Source: Streptomyces tateyamensis
GTDB taxonomy: Bacteria > Actinomycetota > Actinomycetes > Streptomycetales > Streptomycetaceae
Reading direction: 5' to 3'
DNA length: 48,463 nucleotides
Assembly (NCBI RefSeq): GCF_003205575.1
Contig: NZ_PYBW01000021.1
Location: 1 to 48,463 of the forward strand
This document shows, one piece after another, positions 1 to 7,883 of this stretch; the stretch's first letter is position 1; the number at the start of each line of letters is the position of its first letter. The notes beneath the pieces are model-generated. The model had not been told where the DNA came from. It made no database searches and was given only the letters and a program-made list of their open reading frames with translations. The position numbers and the translations under genes are program-made.

Positions 1-190
1 AGGAACGGACGCTTCCTTTGATCCCGCTCTCGCGTTCTCTCCGGGCTTCGTTCTTACTTCGTAGAGCTTATCAGACTCGTTTCGCTCCGATTTACCGGAG
101 TTTCTCGAGCTCTTCGGCTCCGTCGCCCTTCCCGGCGCGACTCCGGAACTGTACGGGCACCCGGGCGCCACAGGCAAATCGGCCTCCGGC
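1..190 (-). promoter_or_regulatory. rRNA operon promoter/leader, upstream of a 16S rRNA gene lying left of the window
   Basis: Read on the minus strand the window ends with CAAAGGAAGCGTCCGTTCCT, which matches the conserved leader just upstream of 16S rRNA in Streptomyces rrn operons. The stretch is also visibly less GC-rich than its surroundings, as rrn leaders are. A possible promoter has -35 TTGCCT (172-177), an 18-base spacer and -10 TACAGT (148-153). A second possible -10, TGATAAGCT (65-73), resembles the TGATAGAGT boxes of Streptomyces rrn promoters but has no clear -35. The 16S gene itself should begin a few hundred bases beyond position 1. No protein gene is supported here. Confidence 0.82.
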
Positions 191-319
191 ATTCTGAGCA
201 ACCGTCAGCCGACTGTGCGAAGGAAGGAACGATTCGTGGGCATGACACCCTTCACGCCGACAGCCCCGGGCATCGGCCAGGCCGCAGGCGTGGTCCGAGC
301 CGGCGCGGCCGAGAATGCG

Positions 320-358
320 CTCTGGCCGCTGCTACCGGAGCGGTAGCAGCGGCCAGAG
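320..358 (-). terminator. strong hairpin ending the threonine aldolase operon
   Basis: A perfect 18-bp inverted repeat (320-337 with 341-358) has a 3-base loop. It sits 20 bases past the stop of the aldolase gene and ahead of the rrn promoter region, so it should stop operon readthrough into the rRNA leader. There is no T-run, which is usual for Streptomyces terminators. Confidence 0.85.
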
Positions 359-377
359 GTGCGCGGGGGAGCGGGCG

Positions 378-1466
378 TCAGCGCGCCATCTCCTCCGCGA
401 TCGCCGCGGCGAAGGCGTCGATGTCCTCCTCCGTGGTGTCGTAGGAGGCCATCCAGCGCACCTCGCCGGTCTGCTCGTCCCAGAAGTAGAAGCGGTACCG
501 CTTCTGCAGCCGCTCGCTCACCTCGCGCGGCAGGATCGCGAAGACCGCGTTGGCCTGCACGGGACGGACCACGGTGACGCCGTCGATTCCGCGCACGGCG
601 GTCTCCAGGCGCTGGGCCATCGCGTTGGCGTGGCCGGCGTTGCGCAGCCACAGGTCGCCGGTGAGCAGCGCCTCGAACTGGACCGAGACGAAGCGCATCT
701 TCGAGGCGAGCTGCATCGACATCTTGCGCAGGTACTTGATGTTGCGGACCCGCTCGGGGTTGAGCACCACCACGACCTCGCCGAACAGCAGGCCGTTCTT
801 GGTACCGCCGAAGGAGAGCACGTCCACGCCCGCCTCGGTGGTGAACTCGCGGAACGGGCGGCCGAGCGAGGCGGCGGCGTTCCCCAGGCGCGAGCCGTCC
901 ATGTGGACCAGCATGCCGCGCTCGTGGGCGTGCTCGCAGATCGCCTTGACCTCGTCCACCGTGTAGAGGGTGCCGAGCTCGGTGGACTGGGTGATGGAGA
1001 CGGCCAGCGGGGCGGCCCGGTGCTCGTCGTCCCAGCCGTAGGCCTGCTGGTCGATCAGTTCGGGGGTGAGCTTGCCGTCGGGGGTGGGGACGGTGTGGAT
1101 CTTGATGCCGGCCATCTTCTCCGGCGCCCCGCACTCGTCCACGTTGATGTGCGCGCTCTGGGCCGCGATCACCGCGCCCCAGCGCGGCAGCAGCGCCTGG
1201 AGCGCGACCACGTTGGCGCCGGTGCCGTTGAAGACCGGGTAGGCCTCGGCCCGCTCGCCGAAGTGGCGCTTGAAGACGGACTGCAGGTGCTCGGTGTACT
1301 GGTCCTCGCCGTAGGCGACCTGGTGGCCGCCGTTGGCCAGCGCGATGGCGGCCAGTACCTCCGGGTGGACGCCGGCGTAGTTGTCGCTGGCGAAACCGCG
1401 CACGCCGGCGTCGTGGTGCACCACCGCGTCGGTGCCGGTGGGGAAGGTCATCGGGCTGTCAGCCAC
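378..1466 (-). CDS. low-specificity threonine aldolase (PLP-dependent beta-eliminating lyase family)
   Basis: Family members cleave L-threonine or L-allo-threonine to glycine and acetaldehyde in the cytoplasm, using pyridoxal phosphate. The 362-residue protein is of full family length. It shows the PLP-aspartate region HMDGSRLGNA (D190, R193), the Schiff-base lysine in SFGGTKNG (K223) and the N-terminal SDNYAG motif. The GTG start at 1466 gives this length; an ATG at 1451 forms an exact ATGA overlap with the stop of the upstream SDR gene and is a good alternative (357 residues). It is the last gene of a three-gene operon. The true substrate may be another beta-hydroxy amino acid. Confidence 0.9.
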   Translation of the reverse strand: MADSPMTFPTGTDAVVHHDAGVRGFASDNYAGVHPEVLAAIALANGGHQVAYGEDQYTEHLQSVFKRHFGERAEAYPVFNGTGANVVALQALLPRWGAVIAAQSAHINVDECGAPEKMAGIKIHTVPTPDGKLTPELIDQQAYGWDDEHRAAPLAVSITQSTELGTLYTVDEVKAICEHAHERGMLVHMDGSRLGNAAASLGRPFREFTTEAGVDVLSFGGTKNGLLFGEVVVVLNPERVRNIKYLRKMSMQLASKMRFVSVQFEALLTGDLWLRNAGHANAMAQRLETAVRGIDGVTVVRPVQANAVFAILPREVSERLQKRYRFYFWDEQTGEVRWMASYDTTEEDIDAFAAAIAEEMAR

Positions 1467-2230
1467 AGGTGCTGTCCGTTCAGTTCTGCTGCGGGGCGGT
1501 CCCAGAGCGCGGCCAGCTGGTCGGCCAGGTCGGCGGTCTCGGTGTAGCCGGTGAACTTGGCCTCGGGCTTCTCGGCCCGCATCTCCGGGGAGAGCAGCGC
1601 CTTGATCACCAGGATGACCGCGGCCGCGGTGGGGCTGCCGTCCTCTGCGGTGGTCTCCTTCTTGAAGGAGTCGGCCATCGCCAGGGTCCAGGCCTCGGTG
1701 GCGGCCTTGGCGGCGGCGTAGACCGCGCCGCCGGCGGTGGGCTTGTGGGCCGCGGCGGCACCGATCATCGCGAACCGGCCGGCCTCGCTGCGCAGCAGCG
1801 CGGGCTGGAAGGCGAGCGAGGTGTGCTGCAGGGTGCGCACCACGGTGTCGTGCAGGAAGTCCCAGTCGTCGATCCGCGAGTCGTGGAAGGTCTTGCTGCC
1901 GCGCCAGCCGCCGACCAGGTGGATCATGCCGTCGACGTGGCCGTGCTCGCCCTCCAGGTGGTCGGCCCAGTCGTGGACCTCCTGGGGGTCGAGCAGGTCG
2001 ATCACCTGGCCGCTGATCCGCGCGTCCGGGACGGCGGCCTTGACCGCCGTGATCGCCGCGTCGAGGCGCTGCTGGTCGATGTCGGCACCGATCACGGTCG
2101 CGCCGCCGGCCGCCAGGCGGCGCAGCACGGCGCGCCCGGCGGGGCCGCTGGCACCGGCGACAGCGATGACCTTGCCCTCGAGTCCGGGGGTGGCGACGGG
2201 TCGGCTGGAGCGCTCGCTCTGCTCGCTCAT
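1448..2230 (-). CDS. atypical short-chain dehydrogenase/reductase (SDR)
   Basis: This is a 260-residue Rossmann-fold SDR. The nucleotide-binding loop near residues 26-32 reads GASGPAG rather than the usual TGxxxGxG pattern, and the catalytic YxxxK is present (Y171, K175). The residue 13 positions before the tyrosine, normally serine, is alanine (A158), so the classical Ser-Tyr-Lys triad is incomplete. The ATG at 2230 overlaps the stop of the DUF6421 gene as ATGA, which indicates translational coupling; longer open reading upstream would overlap that gene heavily and was not used. Being between a DUF6421 gene and a threonine aldolase suggests a hydroxy-amino-acid substrate, but this is inference. 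Confidence 0.85.
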   Translation of the reverse strand: MSEQSERSSRPVATPGLEGKVIAVAGASGPAGRAVLRRLAAGGATVIGADIDQQRLDAAITAVKAAVPDARISGQVIDLLDPQEVHDWADHLEGEHGHVDGMIHLVGGWRGSKTFHDSRIDDWDFLHDTVVRTLQHTSLAFQPALLRSEAGRFAMIGAAAAHKPTAGGAVYAAAKAATEAWTLAMADSFKKETTAEDGSPTAAAVILVIKALLSPEMRAEKPEAKFTGYTETADLADQLAALWDRPAAELNGQHLWLTAR

Positions 2231-3627
2231 GCGGCCACCTCCTGCAGGCCGGCGCCGGTGATGCCGGTGGTGGCGGCGATGACGCCGCCGAGCTTCTTCG
2301 CCAGGGCTTCGTAGAACATGCTGAGCGGGAACTCGTCCGGGTGGACGGCGTCGCACAGGGCCTTGTTGACGGCCTTGGTGTCGCCCGCGTCCAGCGGCAG
2401 CGCGGCCGGGCCCTTGGCCCAGGTGGAGGCCGGGTGCGGGGTGAGGTACCGGGAGACCAGCTCGTAGGCGGCGATCCAGTGCGCGGTCTTCGGGCGGTCG
2501 ATGCCGGCCCGGTAGAGGGCCTCGATCTCGGCGCAGAGCGCGTTGGTGACCTCGGCGACCCGGGTCCAGTCGATGGTCAGCCGGTTGTCGCGCCAGCGCA
2601 GCGCGTCGTGCTGGTGCAGGTAGGCGAAGAGCAGCTGGCCGCCCATGCCGTCGTAGTTGCGCACCCGGTCACCGGTGACGGGGAAGCGGAAGAGGCGGTC
2701 GAACAGGATCGCGTACTGCACGTCGCGGCCCTGCTTGTAGCCCTCGGCCTCGAGCCGGACGGCCTCCTTGAAGGCGGTCAGGTCGCAGCGCAGCTCCTCC
2801 AGCCCGTACATCCAGAACGGGCTGCGCTGCTTGATCATGAAGGGGTCGAACGGCAGGTCGCCGTGGCTGTGGGTGCGGTCGTGGACCAGGTCCCAGAGCA
2901 CGAAGGTCTGCTGGGCGCGCTCCTGGTCGGCGATCAGCTCGGCGGCGTCGGCCGGGATCTCCAGGCCGAGCTGCTGCACGGCGGAGCTGGAGACGGCGCG
3001 GAACCGGGCGGCCTCGCGGTCGCAGAAGATGCCGCCCCAGGTGAAACGTTCCGGCGCCTTGCGCACGGCGACGGTCTCCGGGAAGAGCACCGCGGAGTTG
3101 GTGTCGTAGCCGGCGGTGAAGTCGGTGAACGTGATCGGCACGAACATCGGGTTGTCGAAGCGGGTGCGCTCCAGCTCGGCCAGCCAGTCGGGCCAGACCA
3201 CCTGGAGCAGCACGGCCTCCAGGTTGCGGTTCGGGTTGCCGTTCTGGGTGTACATCGGGAAGACGACCAGGTGGGCCAGGCCGTCGACCCGGTCGGCGGC
3301 GGGCTGGAAGGCCAGCAGCGAGTCCAGGAAGTCGGGCTCGCGGTAGCCGGTCTCGGCCCACTTGCGCAGGTCGGCCCCGACGGCCTCGAGGTAGGCGGCA
3401 TCGTGCGGGAAGAGCGGGGCCAGCTCCTGGACCGCGTCGAGCACGGTGGCGAGCAGCGGGTCCACGGTGCCGCGCTGGACGGCCGACAGATCGATCGAGC
3501 CGTCCTTGGACTGCAGCGGGCGCAGTGCCTCGACGGCGTCCTTGAGGCGGAGCCAGGCGGGGTGGTCGGCGGGGGGCGCCACCGGGAGGTCGGCTGCCGC
3601 CGCGGGCGGCGACGAAAGATTCTGCAT
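2227..3627 (-). CDS. DUF6421 family protein, function unknown
   Basis: This 466-residue soluble protein has no signal peptide or membrane segment. I recognise it as the actinobacterial DUF6421 type, for which I know no assigned activity. A His/Asp-rich stretch, WDLVHDRTHSHGD near the middle, and FCDRE are candidate metal or substrate sites. It is the first gene of the operon with the SDR and threonine aldolase, and the ATGA junction implies matched expression. The ATG at 3627 has a weak ribosome site (GCAGG) about 8 bases upstream. Any enzymatic role is unproven. Confidence 0.8.
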   Translation of the reverse strand: MQNLSSPPAAAADLPVAPPADHPAWLRLKDAVEALRPLQSKDGSIDLSAVQRGTVDPLLATVLDAVQELAPLFPHDAAYLEAVGADLRKWAETGYREPDFLDSLLAFQPAADRVDGLAHLVVFPMYTQNGNPNRNLEAVLLQVVWPDWLAELERTRFDNPMFVPITFTDFTAGYDTNSAVLFPETVAVRKAPERFTWGGIFCDREAARFRAVSSSAVQQLGLEIPADAAELIADQERAQQTFVLWDLVHDRTHSHGDLPFDPFMIKQRSPFWMYGLEELRCDLTAFKEAVRLEAEGYKQGRDVQYAILFDRLFRFPVTGDRVRNYDGMGGQLLFAYLHQHDALRWRDNRLTIDWTRVAEVTNALCAEIEALYRAGIDRPKTAHWIAAYELVSRYLTPHPASTWAKGPAALPLDAGDTKAVNKALCDAVHPDEFPLSMFYEALAKKLGGVIAATTGITGAGLQEVAA

Positions 3628-3977
3628 GGGAGACCTGCTTCAACAGAAGGTATTGAGTCAAGAACACGATAAGGACGAAAGGTTCTCCTGTTCAAGGGGG
3701 GGTCGGTGAGAGAATCTGCGCGCCACCGCCTGTCTGCCCGGAATCCTTACGGCGGACGGCCGTTGGCTCCGCAGAAAAGTCCGACCGCTTCCGAGCCTCG
3801 CGGCGCCCGGAGCGCCGCGCCAGGCGGGACGGCCACCCGGGCGGACGCCCCGCCGGGCGTGCAGCGCGCGAGCCGGGACGGGAAGCGGCCCGCACCTCCG
3901 TACGCCCCTGCACGCGCCCTGCTGTCACACCCCCACCCTGGGTGATCGTGGACCTTGTCCCGTGCTGAGCGAGGGGG
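3628..3977. other. divergent intergenic region with candidate promoter for the DUF6421 operon
   Basis: These 350 bases separate the minus-strand DUF6421 operon from the plus-strand DUF5134 gene. On the minus strand TTGAAC (3690-3695), an 18-base spacer and TATCGT (3666-3671) make a plausible promoter 39 bases before the DUF6421 start. I see nothing else recognisable; open frames here are high-GC artefacts. Confidence 0.5.
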
Positions 3978-4523
3978 GTGGCCGTGCACGGACCGGTTCT
4001 GCTCTCCTGGCTGCTCACCCTGCTCACCGCCGCCACCGGCACTATCTGCCTGGCCCGGCTGCGCCGGCCGGACGCCCGCCACCCGGAGCGCGGCTCGGAC
4101 GCGGCCGAGGCGGCGATGGGGCTGGCCACCGCGGTGATGATCGCCAGCGGCAGCCGGTTGCCCGCCCCGCTCTGGGTGGCACTGTTCGGACTGCTCGCCG
4201 CCGTCTCGCTCACCGCGGCGGCCGGCCACCGGGCCCGGCGCGAGCGCGGCCACCGCCTGCACCACGCGGTCGGCGCGGCGGCGATGGCCTACATGGCGCT
4301 GGCCCGGCCCGGCCACCCCCCGCACCCGGGCATGGCGATGCCGATGGGCTGGCCCGCGCTGACGGCCGTGCTGCTGCTCTACTTCGGCAGCTACGCGCTC
4401 TGGGCGGGCAGCCGGCTGCTCACCGTGGACGGCACCCGCACCGCACTGCCCGGCGGCCCGGTCCCGCAGGCCTGCCGACTCGCCATGGGCGTGGGGATGT
4501 TCGCCATGCTGCTGGCCATGTAG
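3978..4523 (+). CDS. DUF5134 integral membrane protein
   Basis: The 181-residue protein has about five hydrophobic segments and a His/Met-rich loop (RPGHPPHPGMAMPMGW, about residues 109-124), as expected of actinobacterial DUF5134 proteins. The loop could bind a metal such as copper, which is inference. The GTG start at 3978 follows GAGGGG. The next gene encodes an M56 metallopeptidase on the same strand 127 bases on, a pairing I associate with actinobacterial genomes and that hints at a shared membrane signalling or proteolysis role. Function is unknown. Confidence 0.75.
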   Translation: MAVHGPVLLSWLLTLLTAATGTICLARLRRPDARHPERGSDAAEAAMGLATAVMIASGSRLPAPLWVALFGLLAAVSLTAAAGHRARRERGHRLHHAVGAAAMAYMALARPGHPPHPGMAMPMGWPALTAVLLLYFGSYALWAGSRLLTVDGTRTALPGGPVPQACRLAMGVGMFAMLLAM

Positions 4524-4650
4524 CCGGGCCGGCACCGGCGGTGGTGTCCTTGGTCACTGCGGGTGGGCCGCCGTTCCGCGCCGGGCGGGCAGCGCCTAGA
4601 TTGAGCCGCAGCGCACTTCGCGCGCTCTTCCCCCGGGGGGACTGCCTGCC

Positions 4651-5613
4651 ATGACGGCCCTGTTCGGCCTGCTGCTGCTCGGTCTGCTCTTCGCCACCAC
4701 CGGGCCCCTTCTGCTGGCCCGGGCCCGCTGGGTCGAGCGCGAGCCGGTGCTGGCCCTGCTGGTCTGGCAGTGCCTGGTGGTCGCGGTACTGCTGTGCTGC
4801 CTGCTGAGCCTGCTGCTGGCGTTGTCGGCCGCGCTGCCGGCGGTGCGCGAACTGCTGTTCCGCGCCGCGCCCGGCGGCGTGGAGGCCGCCTACGGCCTTG
4901 CCGGGCAGGAGGGTTGGGGGCGGCTCGGAGCGGCGCTGCTGGCCCTGGGCGGCCTGCGCACCGCGCTCTCGCTGGCCCGTGAGATCCGCGCGGCCCGGGC
5001 CCAGCGCGGCCGCCGGCACCGGGAGTTGGCCGATCGGGCGCCTGAGCTGCCGGCCGGGGTGGGCCACCAGCCGGCCCGGCGCGAGCGCCTGGTGGTGCTG
5101 GAGTCGGTGCGCCCCGAGGCCTGGTCGCTGCCCGGCTCGCAGTCCAAACTGGTCGTCACCACCGGGGCGTTGAGCCGGCTGACCGACAACGAGCTGGCGG
5201 CGCTGCTCAGTCACGAGCGCGGGCACGTGCGGCACCGCCACCACTGGCTGGCCCAGGGCGCCCAGGCGCTGGCGGCGGGCTTCCCCGGGGTCGGGGTCTT
5301 CTCCGCCTTCCGGGACCAGGTGGGCGAGTTGGTGGAGCTGGCTGCCGACGACCGCGCGGCCCGCCGACACGGCCGGATGACCACGGCGCACGCGATGGTG
5401 GAGATCAACGCCGGGCGGGGCGTCTTCGAGGGCTGCACCGGGGACGCCGCGCCGACCGGGCTCGCCCAGGCGCCGCGCCGGGTGGACCGGCTGCTGGCCG
5501 GCGAGCCGCGGCTGCCCAAGCGCACCCGGCTGGGCCTGACGCTGCTCGCCCTGGCGGCGCCGGCCGCGGTGCTGCTGCTCGCACTGGCCCCCGGCCTGGG
5601 CGCACTGCGCTGA
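4651..5613 (+). CDS. M56 family membrane metallopeptidase (BlaR1/HtpX-like)
   Basis: The 320-residue membrane protein has hydrophobic segments at about 1-24, 33-61 and 92-108, a zinc-peptidase motif HERGH (188-192) in LLSHERGHVRH, a candidate third ligand in ELAADDRA, and a C-terminal membrane segment (about 295-315). M56 peptidases such as BlaR1 cleave repressors or other membrane-proximal targets. No BlaI/MecI-type repressor, the usual partner, lies next to it; the neighbouring regulator is a convergent MarR. A possible -10 TAGATT lies about 50 bases before the ATG. The sensor domain of BlaR1 is absent. Confidence 0.85.
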   Translation: MTALFGLLLLGLLFATTGPLLLARARWVEREPVLALLVWQCLVVAVLLCCLLSLLLALSAALPAVRELLFRAAPGGVEAAYGLAGQEGWGRLGAALLALGGLRTALSLAREIRAARAQRGRRHRELADRAPELPAGVGHQPARRERLVVLESVRPEAWSLPGSQSKLVVTTGALSRLTDNELAALLSHERGHVRHRHHWLAQGAQALAAGFPGVGVFSAFRDQVGELVELAADDRAARRHGRMTTAHAMVEINAGRGVFEGCTGDAAPTGLAQAPRRVDRLLAGEPRLPKRTRLGLTLLALAAPAAVLLLALAPGLGALR

Positions 5614-5680
5614 CCCCGGCCCACGACCGAGGCCGGGCACTACGTGGAGTCAACCGGCGTCACCCAGGGGTAGTCTGAGG

Positions 5681-6076
5681 CTACGTCAGCATCCGGGCGA
5701 GCACCGCGCGGTGCACCGGGCGGGCCGCCAGGTAGCGCTCGCGGCCGGCGGCGGTGAGGGTGACATGGACGCCCCGCCGGTCGTCCGCGCACATGGCGCG
5801 CTCGACCAGGCCGGCCTTCTCCAGCCGGCCGATCAGTCGGGACAGCGCGCTCTGGCTCAGGTGCACCGTCTCGGCGAGTTCCTGCACCCGCAGCTTGCCG
5901 GGGGCCTCGCCGCCCTGCTCGGCGAGCCGCTCCAGCGCCTCGAACTCACTGGTGCCGAGCTCGAACCGGTCACCCAGCTCCCGGTCGAGCGCGCAGGCGG
6001 TGGCCGCATGGCGGGCCAGCAGCTCGCGCCACTCCAGGACCAGGACAGCCGGGTCGAACGGCTCAGTGGTAGGCAC
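5681..6076 (-). CDS. MarR family transcriptional regulator, likely controlling the divergent exporter gene
   Basis: This 131-residue protein has the winged-helix core LAETVHLSQSALSRLIGRLE followed by the wing DDRRGVHVTLT. It is transcribed divergently from a DHA2 exporter, the classic layout for a MarR repressor that senses an exporter substrate. The GTG at 6076 gives the normal family length; an in-frame extension upstream to 6355 would run through the exporter promoter and into its coding sequence and was rejected. A -10 (TATAGT on the minus strand, near 6105-6110) lies about 30 bases ahead. Confidence 0.88.
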   Translation of the reverse strand: MPTTEPFDPAVLVLEWRELLARHAATACALDRELGDRFELGTSEFEALERLAEQGGEAPGKLRVQELAETVHLSQSALSRLIGRLEKAGLVERAMCADDRRGVHVTLTAAGRERYLAARPVHRAVLARMLT

Positions 6077-6108
6077 GGCCCGGACCTTACCACGTGCACA
6101 TGAACTAT

Positions 6109-6157
6109 ATGCAGAAGCATTAAATTCTCTTGCATTGATTGCACCTGCATGTAGTGT
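6109..6157. promoter_or_regulatory. paired MarR-type operators and exporter promoter
   Basis: Two imperfect copies of ATGCA-NN-TGCAT lie in the divergent region, ATGCAGAAGCAT (6109-6120) and TTGCACCTGCAT (6139-6150). Each has one mismatch and their centres are 30 bases apart, about three helical turns. The second overlaps the spacer of the exporter promoter (-35 TTGCAT near 6130-6135, -10 TAGTGT 6152-6157). The -10 ends 7 bases before the exporter ATG, so that mRNA is probably leaderless. This fits repression by the adjacent MarR protein. Confidence 0.6.
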
Positions 6158-6164
6158 CGGCCCC

Positions 6165-7706
6165 ATGACCACCAGCCATGACGGATCGCCAACTCGCGCC
6201 CTGCCAACGACAGACGGCTCCCTTAGCTGGAGTCCCCGTCTCTGGGGCACCCTGATCGTGCTCTGCACCGCGCTCTTCCTGGACGCACTCGACGTCTCGA
6301 TGGTCGGCGTCGCGCTGCCGTCCATCGGCACCGACCTGAAGCTCTCCACCTCCACCCTGCAGTGGGTGGTCAGCGGCTACGTGCTCGGCTACGGCGGGCT
6401 GCTGCTGCTCGGCGGCCGGGCCGCCGACCTGCTCGGCCGCCGCCGGGTCTTCCTGATCGCGCTGGCCGTCTTCGCCGCCGCCTCGCTGCTCGGCGGCCTG
6501 GTGGACGACGGCGCGCTGCTGATCGGCGCCCGCTTCCTCAAGGGCGCGGCCGCCGCCTTCACCGCACCCGCCGCCCTGTCGATCATCACCACCACCTTCG
6601 CCGAGGGCCCGGCCCGCAACAAGGCGCTGTCGATCTTCACCACCTGCGGGGCCAGCGGCTACTCGCTCGGCCTGGTGCTCAGCGGCCTGCTCACCACGGT
6701 CGGCTGGCGCTGGACCTTCCTGATGCCGGTGCCGGTCGCCCTGGCCGCGCTGGCCCTCGCGCTGCGCCTGCTGCCCCGTCAGGCCCGCGAGCCGCACCGC
6801 GGCGGGTACGACGTGGCCGGTGCGGTGAGCGGCACGGTGGCGCTGCTGCTGCTGGTCTTCACCGTTACCGAGGCACAGTCGGTCGGATGGGCGAGCCTGC
6901 GCACGATCGGCTCGCTGGCCGCGGTGGCCGCGCTGCTGGCCGCCTTCCTGCTGATAGAACAGCGCACCGCGCACCCGCTGGTGCGCCTGGGCATCTTCCG
7001 CAACAGCAGTGTGGCCCGCGGCAACCTGGCCGCCTGCTTGCTGATGGGTTCGTACGCCGGCTTCCAGTTCGTGGTCACGCTCTACCTGCAGCGGCTGCTC
7101 GGCTGGTCGGCGCTGGGGATGGGCTTCGCCCTGCTGCCGGTCGGCGCGCTGGTGGCGCTGTCGGCGACCAAGATGGGCGCGATCGTGGACCGCTTCGGCA
7201 CCGGCCGGCTGCTGGTGCTGGGCGCCGGCGCGATGGTGGCCGGCTACCTGTTCTTCCTGCGGCTCGGCCCGCACAGCGGCTTCCTGACCCTGGTGCTGCC
7301 CAGCATGGTGCTGCTCGGCATCGGCTTCGCGCTCTTCTACCCCTCCGCCAACATCGCCGCCACCAACGGAGTGGCCGACGAGGAGCAGGGCCTGGCCTCG
7401 GGCCTGGTCAACACCGCGATGCAGGTGGGCAATGCGCTGGTGCTGGCGGTGACCGCCGCGGTGATCACCACCGGCAGCCACGGCGGCACCAGCCCGGCCG
7501 ACCAGCTGGCGGGGTACCGCCCGGCGCTGGTCCTGGTCTCCGGGGTGGCCGCGCTCGGCCTGCTGGCGGTCACCGCGGGCGCGCTGTTCGACCGGCGACG
7601 CAGCGCAGCGCGGCACTCGGTGCCGGACTACGATTACCCGCGGATCGGCGCCGAGGCGGCGCTTGAGACGGGGGCGTCCACGGTGCAGGGCCGTGGACGG
7701 GTCTGA
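6165..7706 (+). CDS. DHA2-type (14-TM) MFS drug exporter
   Basis: The 513-residue protein has about 14 hydrophobic segments, the TM1 motif FLDALDVSMVGVALPSI typical of DHA2 proton-drug antiporters, WVVSGYVLGYGGLLLLGGRAADLLGRRR (MFS motif A region) and the TM5 motif C-like sequence GASGYSLGLVLSGLL. It should expel a small hydrophobic compound across the inner membrane. The start at 6165 immediately follows a promoter and probably gives a leaderless transcript; a longer frame from 5754 runs through the MarR gene and is not real. The likely regulator is the divergent MarR. Confidence 0.92.
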   Translation: MTTSHDGSPTRALPTTDGSLSWSPRLWGTLIVLCTALFLDALDVSMVGVALPSIGTDLKLSTSTLQWVVSGYVLGYGGLLLLGGRAADLLGRRRVFLIALAVFAAASLLGGLVDDGALLIGARFLKGAAAAFTAPAALSIITTTFAEGPARNKALSIFTTCGASGYSLGLVLSGLLTTVGWRWTFLMPVPVALAALALALRLLPRQAREPHRGGYDVAGAVSGTVALLLLVFTVTEAQSVGWASLRTIGSLAAVAALLAAFLLIEQRTAHPLVRLGIFRNSSVARGNLAACLLMGSYAGFQFVVTLYLQRLLGWSALGMGFALLPVGALVALSATKMGAIVDRFGTGRLLVLGAGAMVAGYLFFLRLGPHSGFLTLVLPSMVLLGIGFALFYPSANIAATNGVADEEQGLASGLVNTAMQVGNALVLAVTAAVITTGSHGGTSPADQLAGYRPALVLVSGVAALGLLAVTAGALFDRRRSAARHSVPDYDYPRIGAEAALETGASTVQGRGRV

Positions 7707-7735
7707 CCGGTAGTCAGCCGCGCAGTCGGCCGGCC

Positions 7736-7772
7736 GTCGGTCTCACCAGTCCCCCGTTCTGGTGAGACCGAC
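7736..7772 (+). terminator. hairpin after the MFS exporter
   Basis: A perfect 14-bp inverted repeat (7736-7749 with 7759-7772) with a 9-base loop lies 30 bases after the exporter stop codon and ahead of the TetR promoter. Confidence 0.8.
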
Positions 7773-7834
7773 GCCGAGCACCGTACTTGGACCGACGCCC
7801 GCCTTCGCCTCGGGCCCAGACCGTCGGTCACTCC

Positions 7835-7854
7835 CGGTCAAAGTATATTGACCG
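7835..7854. promoter_or_regulatory. TetR operator overlapping the tetR promoter
   Basis: CGGTCAA (7835-7841), a 6-base spacer and TTGACCG (7848-7854) form a perfect 7-bp inverted repeat. The spacer and right arm contain a -10-like TATATT (7844-7849). A further GACCG-T-CGGTC palindrome lies just upstream (7819-7829). The layout points to autorepression by the TetR protein whose ATG is 30 bases downstream. Confidence 0.7.
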
Positions 7855-7883
7855 AGAGCCAACCAACGTACGGAGCTGACACG

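Noticed and set aside
236..346. 36-codon open frame with a GGAAGGA site, ending inside the terminator hairpin
   Set aside because: It lies in the rrn promoter region, matches nothing known, and its 3' end is the terminator stem itself.
5754..6164. N-terminal extension of the MFS exporter through the MarR gene
   Set aside because: It is antisense to a real MarR coding region and passes through the divergent promoter.
7848..7883. Upstream TTG start for the TetR gene
   Set aside because: The codon lies inside the operator palindrome and has no ribosome site; ATG at 7884 has GGAG at proper spacing.
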